This document shows, in pieces, positions 1-8,085 of a stretch of DNA of 42,960 nucleotides. The stretch is from an uncultured Crocinitomix sp. (GTDB lineage Bacteria > Bacteroidota > Bacteroidia > Flavobacteriales_D > Crocinitomicaceae), in NCBI GenBank assembly GCA_905478225.1, contig CAJQHR010000013.1, forward strand, positions 1 through 42,960. The letters run 5' to 3'. A program made the translations under genes and the position numbers. The notes under the pieces were generated by a model that saw nothing but the letters and a program-made list of their open reading frames with translations, did no database searches and was not told the DNA's origin. Within the stretch, counting starts at the first letter, position 1. Every line of letters begins with the position of its first letter.

Positions 1-114
1 CTTCTCATTGCTACATTTTTTACATATTACACCTTCGCTTTCCCGTTGAGTACGAAAATGATCCCGACAGCTCTGTTCTGTTGGGAATTCTGTCACAAAT
101 TCAAGTATAGTCAT
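1..114 (-). CDS. IS1595-family transposase, N-terminal fragment
   Basis: The reverse strand encodes 38 residues from ATG at 112-114 to the window edge. It starts MTILEFVTEFPTEQSCRDHF and then has VICKKC, the first cysteine pair of the zinc ribbon that opens IS1595/ISXO2-type transposases (PF12760-like). In this family the zinc ribbon is followed by a DDE/N catalytic domain, which is outside the window. The frame is open to the edge. The same start occurs at 42908 on the plus strand, so the family call rests on two copies of one gene. Confidence 0.85.
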   Translation of the reverse strand, partial: MTILEFVTEFPTEQSCRDHFRTQRESEGVICKKCSNEK

Positions 115-186
115 TGTTTTTTTATTATAAATTAATGACAGCACTCCGTAATCTATTTACGTTCTGGTATTATTGCGACGAATCAA
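1..186 (-). mobile_element. 5' end of an IS1595-type insertion sequence (left copy, cut by window edge)
   Basis: The inner boundary lies near 184-186. Bases 62-186 are the reverse complement of 42836-42960 with one difference seen (A/G in the AT-rich stretch before the transposase start), and homology stops abruptly on both sides. The terminal sequence reads TTGATTCGTCGCAATAATAC inward from the edge, about 72 bases before the transposase start codon. The element is read outwards, off the left end of the window, so only its 5' terminus is present. Confidence 0.85.
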
Positions 187-222
187 TATTTTAATTATCA
201 TTACAGATTAAAAAAGAAAATT

Positions 223-714
223 ATGAAAACTATAAAAAAATTATTATTGCTAACATTAGTGCTTTCTATATTTAGTTGTACTAACAAAGAATCAGATGCA
301 TGTACTGAACTAAAAAATTCAAAAATGTTATTATCCGACAATATGGAAAATTATAGATCTGCTTGGGAAATGTCTTTTCTTGAAAGAGATATTAATGTAT
401 TAGATGAATACCTTCATGAGAATGTTACCCATCTGAATGAAGATGGAGTTGTTAACGCTACAGGTCCAGAAGAATTTAAAAATGATTATGCAGGATATAT
501 TACAGATTTTCCAGACTCTGAATTTTTAATTGTCAATTTATTTGGTGATGGTGATCAACTTATTAAGCACTGGAATTTTAAAGGGACTCATGCTGAAAGT
601 GGCAAGAAAGTTAATGTTTATGGTGCAACCCTTGTTAAAATGAAAGATGGCAAGATATTTCAAGAACAAGACTATTGGGATGCTCGTAAATTTTACAAAC
701 AATTATCTGAGTAA
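223..714 (+). CDS. SnoaL/NTF2-like domain lipoprotein
   Basis: A 163-residue protein with a lipoprotein signal: basic start, hydrophobic stretch, then lipobox SIFSC with the cysteine at about residue 19. The mature part (about 45-160) has the pattern of small SnoaL-like/NTF2-fold proteins: an alpha-helical start (AWEMSFLERDINVLDEY), then alternating strands ending in MKDGKIFQEQDYWD. These domains serve as steroid-isomerase-like enzymes or binding modules; no specific substrate can be named. It begins only 37 bases inside the left IS boundary, so its promoter may lie within or next to the element. No operon partner is seen. Confidence 0.7.
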   Translation: MKTIKKLLLLTLVLSIFSCTNKESDACTELKNSKMLLSDNMENYRSAWEMSFLERDINVLDEYLHENVTHLNEDGVVNATGPEEFKNDYAGYITDFPDSEFLIVNLFGDGDQLIKHWNFKGTHAESGKKVNVYGATLVKMKDGKIFQEQDYWDARKFYKQLSE

Positions 715-886
715 TTTACCTTTAAAAAAAAGCAAGGGAGGCGATAGTACCATTTTTCTGTAATTTCTTCGTTATACTGAAGAATTAGATCACGCAAAGC
801 GATAATGCATCTCCCGAGCGGTTCTTATGGTTTAAATAAAATTCGTCTAATGCGTTCATTATTGTTGTAGCTAGGTTATTCTATGG

Positions 887-1333
887 CTAAAAAATATCAA
901 TTTTTCCGTCTTTAGGATTCATAGCTTCTTTTGCGTAAACTTCAAAATCTGCCGTGTAAGTTCGGTCAATTGTGCTTTTCCAGATCTTATTCCAAGTAGT
1001 AAACACGACTCCACTTGTTAAATCTCCGGCTGCTTTAAAAACGCTATAGTTACTCGGTAAAATATCAATTGCTTTCATTCATGTTGGTAGAGGTGATTCA
1101 GTTGGAACAGCGTAACCAATCAGGCAGGTATAAGGTTCCGTGTGATCACCTTCATATTCGCAATACACGCAGTAAATGTCTTCAGATAGCTTAGTGGCTA
1201 GCTGATTTCCAGGATTTTCAGCCATAAATCTTCTCCAAAGAGCGGGTATAGCTTGTTCCGCTTTTTGTGGTGCATTGATCGTTTTTACCGCAATACCTGC
1301 TATACGTATTTTGTCTAATTTTTTTGTTTCCAT
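887..1333 (-). pseudogene. GyrI-like / effector-binding domain protein split by an in-frame TGA
   Basis: Two open segments, 1333-1082 and 1078-887, are in the same frame and separated only by a TGA at 1079-1081. The first half (METKKLDKIRIAGIAVKTIN, then IPALWRRFMAENP and IYCVYCEYEGDHTEPYTCLIGYAV) and the second half (MKAIDILPSNYSVFKAAGDL, then WNKIWKSTIDRTYTADFEVY) together make one GyrI-like small-molecule-binding domain of the AraC effector-binding superfamily, usually about 150-155 residues. The TGA falls where relatives, from memory, carry a glycine, which fits GGA to TGA. The C-terminus ends at KIDIF, a few residues short of the usual end. Probably non-functional. Independent translation of the second half from its ATG is possible but would give half a fold. 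Confidence 0.75.
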
Positions 1334-1421
1334 AATCTTGTTTGTTTAGAACAAAAATATAATGGAGCTCTGAGAGCAGTGTGTCAATAGATTTAAATGG
1401 ATGAATTTTATGGGCACAAAA

Positions 1422-1451
1422 AAAGAGGCGATTCAAATGAACCGCCTCTTT
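1422..1451 (-). terminator. Intrinsic terminator after pnp
   Basis: AAAGAGGCG and CGCCTCTTT form a 9-bp stem, extended inside by TTCA/TGAA. On the minus strand it is followed by a T-run. It lies 36 bases beyond the pnp stop codon. Confidence 0.85.
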
Positions 1452-1486
1452 AATAATTATAGTATCATTTACTACTGAGCTGGTTT

Positions 1487-3610
1487 CTACTCCGGCTTTG
1501 GTAATAAAACTTTACGTGATAATTTGAATTTTTTCGTTTTTGGATCTTGTCCAATCACTTTAAACTTCAATACATCACCTTCTTTACATACGTCTTCAAC
1601 TTTTTCTACACGTTTGTGATCTAATTCCGAAATGTGGATTAATCCATCAGTTCCAGGAAGAATTTCAACGAAACATCCGTAAGCTTGAATTGATTTAACC
1701 TTTCCTTCATATTCAGCTCCAACATCAACAGTAGGAGGGAAGGCGATTAATTTAATACGCTTCAGCGCAGCTGCCATATCATCAGCGTTGTTTGCAACGA
1801 TCTGAACACTTCCTTCACCTTTTTCATTTTCGTCAATGGTAATGGTTGTATTCGTTTCTTTTTGCATCTCTTGGATGATTTTTCCACCAGGTCCGATAAT
1901 TGCTCCGATACAATCGTTAGGAACGATTAATCCTTCAATTCTCGGTGCACTTGGTTTCAATTCAGCATTTGGTTTGTCTAATGTTTTTAAGATTTCTCCT
2001 AAAATATGTAAACGACCCGCTCTTGCTTGCTCTAAAGCTTCAGTTAATACTTCATAGGGTAAACCATCTACTTTAATGTCCATTTGACAAGCAGTGATTC
2101 CATCAGCTGTACCAGTTACTTTAAAGTCCATATCTCCTAAGTGATCTTCATCTCCTAAAATATCAGACAATACACAGTATTTTCCTTCTTGGTCAGTAAT
2201 TAATCCCATTGCAATACCAGAAACTGGTTTCTTCAATTGAATCCCACCGTCCATCAAGGCTAACGTTCCAGCACAAACAGTTGCCATTGAAGACGAACCG
2301 TTTGATTCAAGAATGTCAGATACTAAACGAATAGTATAAGGATTGTCATCAGGAAGCATGTTTTTCAATGCTCTTAATGCCAAGTTACCATGTCCAATCT
2401 CTCTACGAGATACTCCTCTAATTGGTCGAGCTTCACCTGTTGAAAATGGAGGGAAGTTATAGTGCAATAAGAATTTCTCGAATCGCTTGTCAGCCATGGT
2501 GTCAATCATTTGCTCATCCAATTTACCACCTAGGGTAAGTGAAGTCAATGATTGTGTTTCACCACGAGTGAACACTGCAGAACCGTGAGCAGAAGGTAAA
2601 TAATCAACTTCTGACCAAATTGGTCTAATTTCATCCATTTCTCTGCCATCTAAACGAATTCGTTCATCTAACATTACACGTCTAACTGCTTGTTTCTTCG
2701 TCTTATTAAAGTAAGTTGAAATAAATGGAGATTCCGCATCTAACGTCTCTTCATCTAAACTGTCAACGTACTCGTTGTAGATTTCTCTAAACAACTCCGA
2801 TCTTTTCGCTTTATCGGCTGTTCCTAAACGAGCAACGGCCATACATTTATCATACGTTGCCGCATGTATCTTAGCTTTGATATCCTCGTCATGTGTTTCG
2901 TGAGAATACTCACGTTTTTCAGCAGAAACACCAGCATCAGCTGCCAATTCTAATTGAAAAGCACATTGTTGTTTAATTGCAACGTGAGCCACTTTGATGA
3001 TTTCAACAAGCTCTGCTTCTGAAATTTCTAATGTTTCACCTTCAACCATTACAATGTTATCAGCAGTACCTGCAATGATAACATCTACGTCTGATTGATC
3101 GAATTCTTCAAATGTTGGATTCACAATCCAGTTTCCATCAACACGTCCAACTCTTACCTCAGACATTGGTCCTGCAAATGGTAAATCAGAAACTGCGATT
3201 GCGGCCGAAGCAGCAAATCCAGCTAATGAATCTGGCATGTTTACACCATCAAATGAAATCAATTGCATCATTAACTGTGTGTCAGCGTGATAATCACTAG
3301 GGAAAAGCGGTCTTAACGCTCTATCCACTAATCGCATTACAAGAATCTCATCATCAGACGGTCTTGCTTCACGCTTTAAATATCCACCTGGGATTTTACC
3401 TCCAGCTGAGAATTTTTCTCTGTAGTCTACTGTAAGTGGTAAAAAATCCACTCCGGGTTTAGCATCATGGTTTGACACTACTGTAGAAAGAATCATTGTT
3501 CCTCCACATTTTACAACAACTGATCCATCAGCTTGTTTGGCAAGTTTTCCTGTTTCAACAGAAATCTCTCTCCCATTACCAACATCAATTGTTTTTGTTA
3601 TTACATTCAT
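1487..3610 (-). CDS. pnp: Polyribonucleotide nucleotidyltransferase (PNPase)
   Basis: A 707-residue phosphorolytic 3'-5' exoribonuclease and component of RNA turnover, of normal length. The order is: first RNase PH domain (from about 10), a helical linker, second RNase PH domain (about 310-540) with the catalytic [14 protein letters not shown] serine pair and the aspartates of [20 protein letters not shown], a KH domain (about 552-610, [12 protein letters not shown]), and an S1 domain (about 622-695, ending HISEL...VGxD-like). The start is ATG at 3610. A small hairpin (TCCCG/CGGGA) lies in the leader about 40 bases upstream. It follows rpsO on the same strand, as in many bacteria, but a terminator between them suggests partly separate transcription. 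Confidence 0.97.
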   Translation of the reverse strand: MNVITKTIDVGNGREISVETGKLAKQADGSVVVKCGGTMILSTVVSNHDAKPGVDFLPLTVDYREKFSAGGKIPGGYLKREARPSDDEILVMRLVDRALRPLFPSDYHADTQLMMQLISFDGVNMPDSLAGFAASAAIAVSDLPFAGPMSEVRVGRVDGNWIVNPTFEEFDQSDVDVIIAGTADNIVMVEGETLEISEAELVEIIKVAHVAIKQQCAFQLELAADAGVSAEKREYSHETHDEDIKAKIHAATYDKCMAVARLGTADKAKRSELFREIYNEYVDSLDEETLDAESPFISTYFNKTKKQAVRRVMLDERIRLDGREMDEIRPIWSEVDYLPSAHGSAVFTRGETQSLTSLTLGGKLDEQMIDTMADKRFEKFLLHYNFPPFSTGEARPIRGVSRREIGHGNLALRALKNMLPDDNPYTIRLVSDILESNGSSSMATVCAGTLALMDGGIQLKKPVSGIAMGLITDQEGKYCVLSDILGDEDHLGDMDFKVTGTADGITACQMDIKVDGLPYEVLTEALEQARAGRLHILGEILKTLDKPNAELKPSAPRIEGLIVPNDCIGAIIGPGGKIIQEMQKETNTTITIDENEKGEGSVQIVANNADDMAAALKRIKLIAFPPTVDVGAEYEGKVKSIQAYGCFVEILPGTDGLIHISELDHKRVEKVEDVCKEGDVLKFKVIGQDPKTKKFKLSRKVLLPKPE

Positions 3611-3676
3611 ATTTATTTGTTTTGTGAAACGGTGCTTCTTCTTGTCCCGTTTTTCGGGATTCCGCTTCGTTTGTTT

Positions 3677-3732
3677 TAGTTATAGTCTTTAGTTTTCTAG
3701 TTGTTAGTCCTTAGTCTATAGTCATTAGCACT
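3677..3732. repeat. Degenerate heptad repeat (TAGTCnT) between rpsO and pnp
   Basis: About eight consecutive 6-8-base units begin with TAG, for example TAGTCTT, TAGTTTTC, TAGTTGT, TAGTCCT, TAGTCTA and TAGTCAT. A shorter array of similar units is at 7085-7109 upstream of cmk. It contains no gene and no obvious promoter box. Confidence 0.6.
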
Positions 3733-3832
3733 ATTTCTTGGAGTTAGTATGAACTAGAATCAATTTTTTCATCTTTTATCTTTTGTCTTATGAGAGGACA
3801 TTGATGCTCTCGAAATGCCCGATTTCAATAAA

Positions 3833-3867
3833 CAAAAAAGGCAATCGAAACCTAAATTTCAATTGCC
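3833..3867 (-). terminator. Intrinsic terminator after rpsO
   Basis: GGCAATCGAAA (3840-3850) pairs with TTTCAATTGCC (3857-3867), 11 bp with one wobble/mismatch and a 6-base loop. On the minus strand it is followed by TTTTTTGTTT. It lies 29 bases past the rpsO stop. Confidence 0.85.
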
Positions 3868-3895
3868 CCTTTATATCTTTATTTTAAGAACTGTA

Positions 3896-4165
3896 TTATC
3901 TTCTTAATTTTAATTCTTTAACGATTGCTCTATAGCGCTCGATATCAGTTTTCTTTAAATAGTCTAGTAAACTTCTTCTTTTACCTACTAATAACTGCAA
4001 CGATCTTTGAGTTCCATAATCCTTACGATTATTTTTAAGATGTTCTGTTAAGTGAGCAATTCTGTAAGTGAACAAAGCGATTTGTCCTTCTGAACTTCCG
4101 GTATCTTTTTCATTAGATCCGTGCTTTTTAAATATTTCTTCTTTTTTTTCTGCTGATAAATACAT
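3896..4165 (-). CDS. rpsO: 30S ribosomal protein S15
   Basis: An 89-residue protein, the standard S15 length. It binds 16S rRNA in the platform of the small subunit. The diagnostic stretches are present: GSSEGQIALFTYRIAHLTEH and LLVGKRRSLLDYLKK, ending ELKLRR. It has its own -7 box (TATCTTTG, minus strand, 4205-4212), giving a leader of about 37 nt, and a strong terminator downstream. Confidence 0.98.
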   Translation of the reverse strand: MYLSAEKKEEIFKKHGSNEKDTGSSEGQIALFTYRIAHLTEHLKNNRKDYGTQRSLQLLVGKRRSLLDYLKKTDIERYRAIVKELKLRR

Positions 4166-4204
4166 GCCAAAATTATTTTAAATGAATATTATGTATATCG
4201 GGCG

Positions 4205-4212
4205 CAAAGATA
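4205..4212 (-). promoter_or_regulatory. Bacteroidota -7 box for rpsO
   Basis: The minus strand reads TATCTTTG, an exact TAnnTTTG match, followed by CGCCC. No convincing -33 TTG at the usual 19-base spacing was found. Confidence 0.6.
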
Positions 4213-4264
4213 GTACTAATTTTCTATCTACGCATTTTTTATTTAAAATTATTGAGAATGTGAA

Positions 4265-5125
4265 TTACGCCTCTACTTGTTCAATTTTAAGCATTCGTAA
4301 TACTTGCGCCAATTGAGTTTTCAAATGCTTACGATCAACGATTAAATCCAAGAAACCGTGCTCTAATAAAAACTCTGCCCGCTGAAAACCTTCTGGAAGA
4401 TCTCTTCCAGTTGTTTCTTTTACAATTCTCGGTCCCGCAAATCCAATCAATGCATTAGGTTCTGCCATATTGATATCGCCTAACATTGCAAACGAAGCCG
4501 TAACTCCGCCTGTTGTAGGATCAGTCAATAATGAGATGAAAGGTAGTTTTGCCGCAGATAGTTGGTTGAGTTTGGCAGATGTTTTAGCCATTTGCATTAA
4601 TGAAAGTCCTGCTTCCATCATTCGCGCTCCGCCAGATTTTGAAATAATCAATAAAGGGGCGTTTAAATCAATCGCTTTGTCCACCGCGCGCGCAATTTTT
4701 TCACCAACAACTGATCCCATTGATCCACCAATAAATTTAAAATCCATTGCTGCAATCACTAATGCAGCGCCATCAATTTTACCGTGCGCAACACGGATGG
4801 CATCTTTAAGACCAGTTTTTTCCTGCATGGTCTTAATCCGATCAACATATTTTTTAGTGTCCTCGAAACCTAGTGGATCGCCTGAAGTAATTCCTCTTGC
4901 AAATTCAGTTCCCTTTTTACTGTCAAATAAAAGCTCAAAATAATCTCTCGCACTCGCGCGTTCGTGATGATTACAATTATTGCAAGTATATACGTTTTCC
5001 TTATGGTCTTCTGTTGTTATAACGGCCTTACATTTCGGACATTTATACCATAAACCTTCTGGAGTTTCTTTCTTATCTGCTGTGGAAGTAGATATTCCTT
5101 CCTTTTTTCTAGTAAACCATCCCAT
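4265..5125 (-). CDS. accD: Acetyl-CoA carboxylase carboxyltransferase subunit beta
   Basis: A 286-residue carboxyltransferase beta subunit for the first committed step of fatty acid synthesis; it works with AccA to move CO2 from carboxybiotin to acetyl-CoA. An N-terminal zinc ribbon has Cys29, Cys32, Cys48 and Cys51 (CPKC...CNNC). The crotonase-fold core has [28 protein letters not shown] and [16 protein letters not shown]. The length is typical. It lies 43 bases downstream of the aldolase gene on the same strand, so the two may be co-transcribed; accA is not in the window. Confidence 0.97.
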   Translation of the reverse strand: MGWFTRKKEGISTSTADKKETPEGLWYKCPKCKAVITTEDHKENVYTCNNCNHHERASARDYFELLFDSKKGTEFARGITSGDPLGFEDTKKYVDRIKTMQEKTGLKDAIRVAHGKIDGAALVIAAMDFKFIGGSMGSVVGEKIARAVDKAIDLNAPLLIISKSGGARMMEAGLSLMQMAKTSAKLNQLSAAKLPFISLLTDPTTGGVTASFAMLGDINMAEPNALIGFAGPRIVKETTGRDLPEGFQRAEFLLEHGFLDLIVDRKHLKTQLAQVLRMLKIEQVEA

Positions 5126-5168
5126 AATAATGAATAACTTTCGTTAGGCAAATGTGTTTGAGTTAAAT

Positions 5169-6233
5169 TTAGGCAATTGTAATTGAATCGTCAAGATAAA
5201 CATCTTGAATCGCATTCAATAATTTAATTCCCACAGACATTTCTTTTTGGAAAGCCTTTCTTCCAGAAATTAATCCATGTCCAGCAGCACGTTTATTAAT
5301 GACGGCTGTTTTAATCGCTGATGCTAAATCAGAAGCTTCATCTCCCAAGGAAGAACCACCTGAATTGATTAAGCCATTGCGCCCCATGTAGCAGTTTGCA
5401 ACCATGTATCTACATAAATCAATCGGATTATCTGTAGTTAATTCTGAATATACTTTATTGTGTGTTTTACCAAAGTTAATTGCTGGATATCCTGCATTTA
5501 ACTCAGGTAATTTTTGTTTAATAATATCTGCTTGAATCGTTACACCTAAATGCGTTGCTTGTGAAGAAATATCTGTTGCTGTGTGATAATCTACGCCGTC
5601 TACTTTAAAGGCCGAGTTTCTTAAATAACACCATAAGACAGTTGCCATTCCTAATTCGTGCGCTCTTTCAAAGGCTTGTGCAATTTCTACAATTTGTCTT
5701 TCAGATCCTTCTGAACCAAAATAGATCGTTGCACCAACTGCCGTAGCACCCATGTTCCATGCTTCTTCAACTGATCCAAATTCAATTTGATTAAATGTGT
5801 TTGGATACGACAAAAATTCATTGTGGTTTAATTTTACAATGAAAGGAATCTTGTGCGCGTATTTTCTTGAACATGCAGCAAGTACCCCAAAAGTTGAAGC
5901 AACTGCATTGCAACCTCCTTCTACGGCTAATTTTACAATGTTTTCAGGATCAAAATAAAGTGGATTTGGTGCAAATGATGCTCCAGCTGAGTGCTCAATT
6001 CCTTGATCTACTGGTAAAATTGAAACGTAACCTGTGCCAGCTAGTCTTCCATGATTGTATAATGCCTCTAGACTTCTTAATACTTGTGGATTTCTATTTG
6101 TTGGACCAAATGATCGATCAACAAAGTCGGCTCCTGGCAAGTGAAGTAAGTTTTTAGAGATTGTTTTACATTCGTGATTCAGCAGTGCTTCGCCTTCACT
6201 ACCTAATAATTCAAGAACTTTATTCGCAGCCAT
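5169..6233 (-). CDS. fbaB: Class I fructose-bisphosphate aldolase (DhnA/FbaB type)
   Basis: A 354-residue protein close in length to bacterial FbaB. The family cleaves fructose 1,6-bisphosphate to triose phosphates through a Schiff-base lysine, and acts mainly in gluconeogenesis/glycolysis. Recognisable blocks are [45 protein letters not shown] and [16 protein letters not shown]. The Schiff-base lysine is probably in [10 protein letters not shown] (my inference from family position). Promoter box TAATTTTG is at 6261-6268 on the minus strand. accD follows 43 bases downstream. Confidence 0.93.
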   Translation of the reverse strand: MAANKVLELLGSEGEALLNHECKTISKNLLHLPGADFVDRSFGPTNRNPQVLRSLEALYNHGRLAGTGYVSILPVDQGIEHSAGASFAPNPLYFDPENIVKLAVEGGCNAVASTFGVLAACSRKYAHKIPFIVKLNHNEFLSYPNTFNQIEFGSVEEAWNMGATAVGATIYFGSEGSERQIVEIAQAFERAHELGMATVLWCYLRNSAFKVDGVDYHTATDISSQATHLGVTIQADIIKQKLPELNAGYPAINFGKTHNKVYSELTTDNPIDLCRYMVANCYMGRNGLINSGGSSLGDEASDLASAIKTAVINKRAAGHGLISGRKAFQKEMSVGIKLLNAIQDVYLDDSITIA

Positions 6234-6260
6234 TTCTTTATTTTAAATTTATTGAACGCG

Positions 6261-6268
6261 CAAAATTA
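6261..6268 (-). promoter_or_regulatory. -7 box for the aldolase gene
   Basis: The minus strand reads TAATTTTG, matching TAnnTTTG, 27 bases before the ATG at 6233. Confidence 0.5.
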
Positions 6269-6353
6269 AAAAAACTTTCGACTTACTCCATTAATTTACC
6301 TAAGCTTTTTATCCGTTGAATATTGGATTTGGAACGAGTTCATAGCGCTACAT

Positions 6354-7058
6354 TTAGACCTTTTCTTGTAGATCGACCTTTTTCTTTTCAATTATAGCGA
6401 TAGCCATTGCTAATTGACTTTCGCGATCCAAATCACTATTATCAATTTCTATAGCATCTTCGGCCTTGCGCAACGGACTAATTTCACGGTTCATATCATA
6501 ATGATCTCGTTTTTTCAAATCGTTCGCAACTTGCTCTAAACTTATACTTTCGCCTTTTTCGATTAATTCTTTGTAACGGCGCTCCGCTCTTATTTGATTT
6601 GTAGCGGTCATAAAGAGTTTAATTTCGGCATTTGGAAAAACCACTGTGCCAATATCTCTTCCGTCCATTACAACACCACCTTCAATACCCATTTTTTGTT
6701 GAATTTCAACTAGTTTCTCGCGCACTTCGCGCACGGCACTGATGACACTCACATGTTTTGTGATTTTTGAGTTGCGAATATCTTTCTCAACATTTTCATC
6801 ATTCAAATATGTTTCAGAGCGATTACTGGCGGAGTCAAATTTAAAACGAATATGAATAGCATTTAACTCTTGAGCCACCTGTTTCGTGATGAACGCACCA
6901 TCTTTTAAAATGCCTTTATTAAGCATATGTAACGTAACTGCGCGGTACATGGCACCACTGTCGGCGTAAACATAATTGAGCTTTTGCGCAATTTCTTTTG
7001 CCAGAGTACTCTTCCCACAGGAAGAATATCCGTCAATCGCTATGGTTAATCTTCTCAC
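6354..7058 (-). CDS. cmk: Cytidylate kinase
   Basis: A 234-residue (d)CMP kinase that phosphorylates CMP/dCMP with ATP. P-loop GYSSCGKST is at about residues 10-18; YADSGAMYRAVTLHML and MDGRDIGTVVFPNAEIKLF are the conserved CMP-binding and core motifs, followed by the lid region ERRYKELIEKG and RDHYDMNREISPL. The start is GTG at 7056-7058, chosen because it gives MRRLTIAIDGY directly before the P-loop strand. A -7 box (TAAATTTG) ends only four bases upstream, so the mRNA may be nearly leaderless. Confidence 0.95.
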   Translation of the reverse strand: MRRLTIAIDGYSSCGKSTLAKEIAQKLNYVYADSGAMYRAVTLHMLNKGILKDGAFITKQVAQELNAIHIRFKFDSASNRSETYLNDENVEKDIRNSKITKHVSVISAVREVREKLVEIQQKMGIEGGVVMDGRDIGTVVFPNAEIKLFMTATNQIRAERRYKELIEKGESISLEQVANDLKKRDHYDMNREISPLRKAEDAIEIDNSDLDRESQLAMAIAIIEKKKVDLQEKV

Positions 7059-7062
7059 ATAG

Positions 7063-7070
7063 CAAATTTA
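7063..7070 (-). promoter_or_regulatory. -7 box abutting the cmk start
   Basis: The minus strand reads TAAATTTG, then CTAT, then the GTG start codon of cmk. The predicted transcription start lies within a few bases of the start codon. Confidence 0.5.
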
Positions 7071-7272
7071 CATAAAAACTTACTTAGTTTATAGTCATAG
7101 GTCAATAGTATTTTTAGGAAACAAAAGCGATATTTTCTTTTTATAATCTCGAAAGGTGCTATGTTTGTGGATAAGGGAATTTGTCTTTAGACCAGTGAAA
7201 ATTGAGTTTTCTGAGTTTTAAGTATCCAATGAGTTTCTCTTCTCTTTTGAATTGACTACTTTCGTGGCGTCT

Positions 7273-8070
7273 ATGAATCAATCGTTTGAAAATCGCGTAG
7301 CTTGGGTTGTTGGCGCTTCATCTGGAATTGGAGCAGAAATAGCTCTTCAGTTTAATGCTGCGGGTGGTATAGTTGTGCTGTCTGCGCGAAACGAAGCAAA
7401 ACTAAAAGCCGTTCAGTCTCGGTTAAAGTTTCCGGAAAAATCCATGATTTTAAGCCTAGATTTAGAGGATCAAACGAAATTTTCAGAAAAAACCAAAACC
7501 GTAATTGATGCTTTCGGAAAAATTGATTTTTTGTATAATAACGGAGGATTAAGCCAAAGAGGAGAAGCTGCATCAACGGCTTTGGAAATTGATCGACGGA
7601 TCATGGAAATTAATTATTTTGGAAATATAGGTTTGACAAAAGCCGTGCTTCCTTATATGCAAAAACAAAAATCAGGGCATATCATTGTCATTTCAAGCAT
7701 TGCTGGAAAGTTTGGCTTTTATTTACGCTCTGCATACGCAGCATCAAAGCACGCTTTGCAAGGGTTTTACGAAAGTGTTTTATTGGAAGAAGCTAAAAAC
7801 AACATTTTTGTTACCATGGCTTATCCTGGAAAAATCAACACGGAAATTTCTAAATCAGCATTAAATGATCAAGGGGAGGCGCATGGCAAAATGGATCACA
7901 ACCAAGAAACGGGTATGTCTGTAGCCGTTTGCGTAAAAAAATTACTTAAAGCCGTAACGAAACGTAAAAAGTCGATACTAATTGGCAATAAAGAAATTTG
8001 GGCCGTGCATATTAAGCGGTTTTCTCCGGCATTATTTTGGAGAATAATTCGCAAGCAAAGCCCTACATAA
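7273..8070 (+). CDS. Short-chain dehydrogenase/reductase (SDR) family oxidoreductase
   Basis: A classical SDR of about 265 residues. The Rossmann start VGASSGIGAEIA (TGxxxGxG type), the NNGG motif, the catalytic serine strand IIVISSIAG and the YAASK active site (Tyr and Lys four apart) are all present. The substrate cannot be told from sequence. ATG at 7273 is preferred over an upstream TTG at 7252 because it puts the glycine motif at a normal distance. A -7-like box TACTTTCG (7257-7264) sits eight bases before that ATG. The next gene begins 15 bases after the stop, so the two are likely co-transcribed. Confidence 0.9.
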   Translation: MNQSFENRVAWVVGASSGIGAEIALQFNAAGGIVVLSARNEAKLKAVQSRLKFPEKSMILSLDLEDQTKFSEKTKTVIDAFGKIDFLYNNGGLSQRGEAASTALEIDRRIMEINYFGNIGLTKAVLPYMQKQKSGHIIVISSIAGKFGFYLRSAYAASKHALQGFYESVLLEEAKNNIFVTMAYPGKINTEISKSALNDQGEAHGKMDHNQETGMSVAVCVKKLLKAVTKRKKSILIGNKEIWAVHIKRFSPALFWRIIRKQSPT

Positions 8071-8085
8071 CGGAATTAAAAAATT

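Noticed and set aside
3630-3665. Hairpin in the pnp leader as a PNPase autoregulatory element
   Set aside because: Only a 5-bp stem (TCCCG/CGGGA) is present, far smaller than the RNase III-cleaved leader stem known in enterobacteria; too weak to call.
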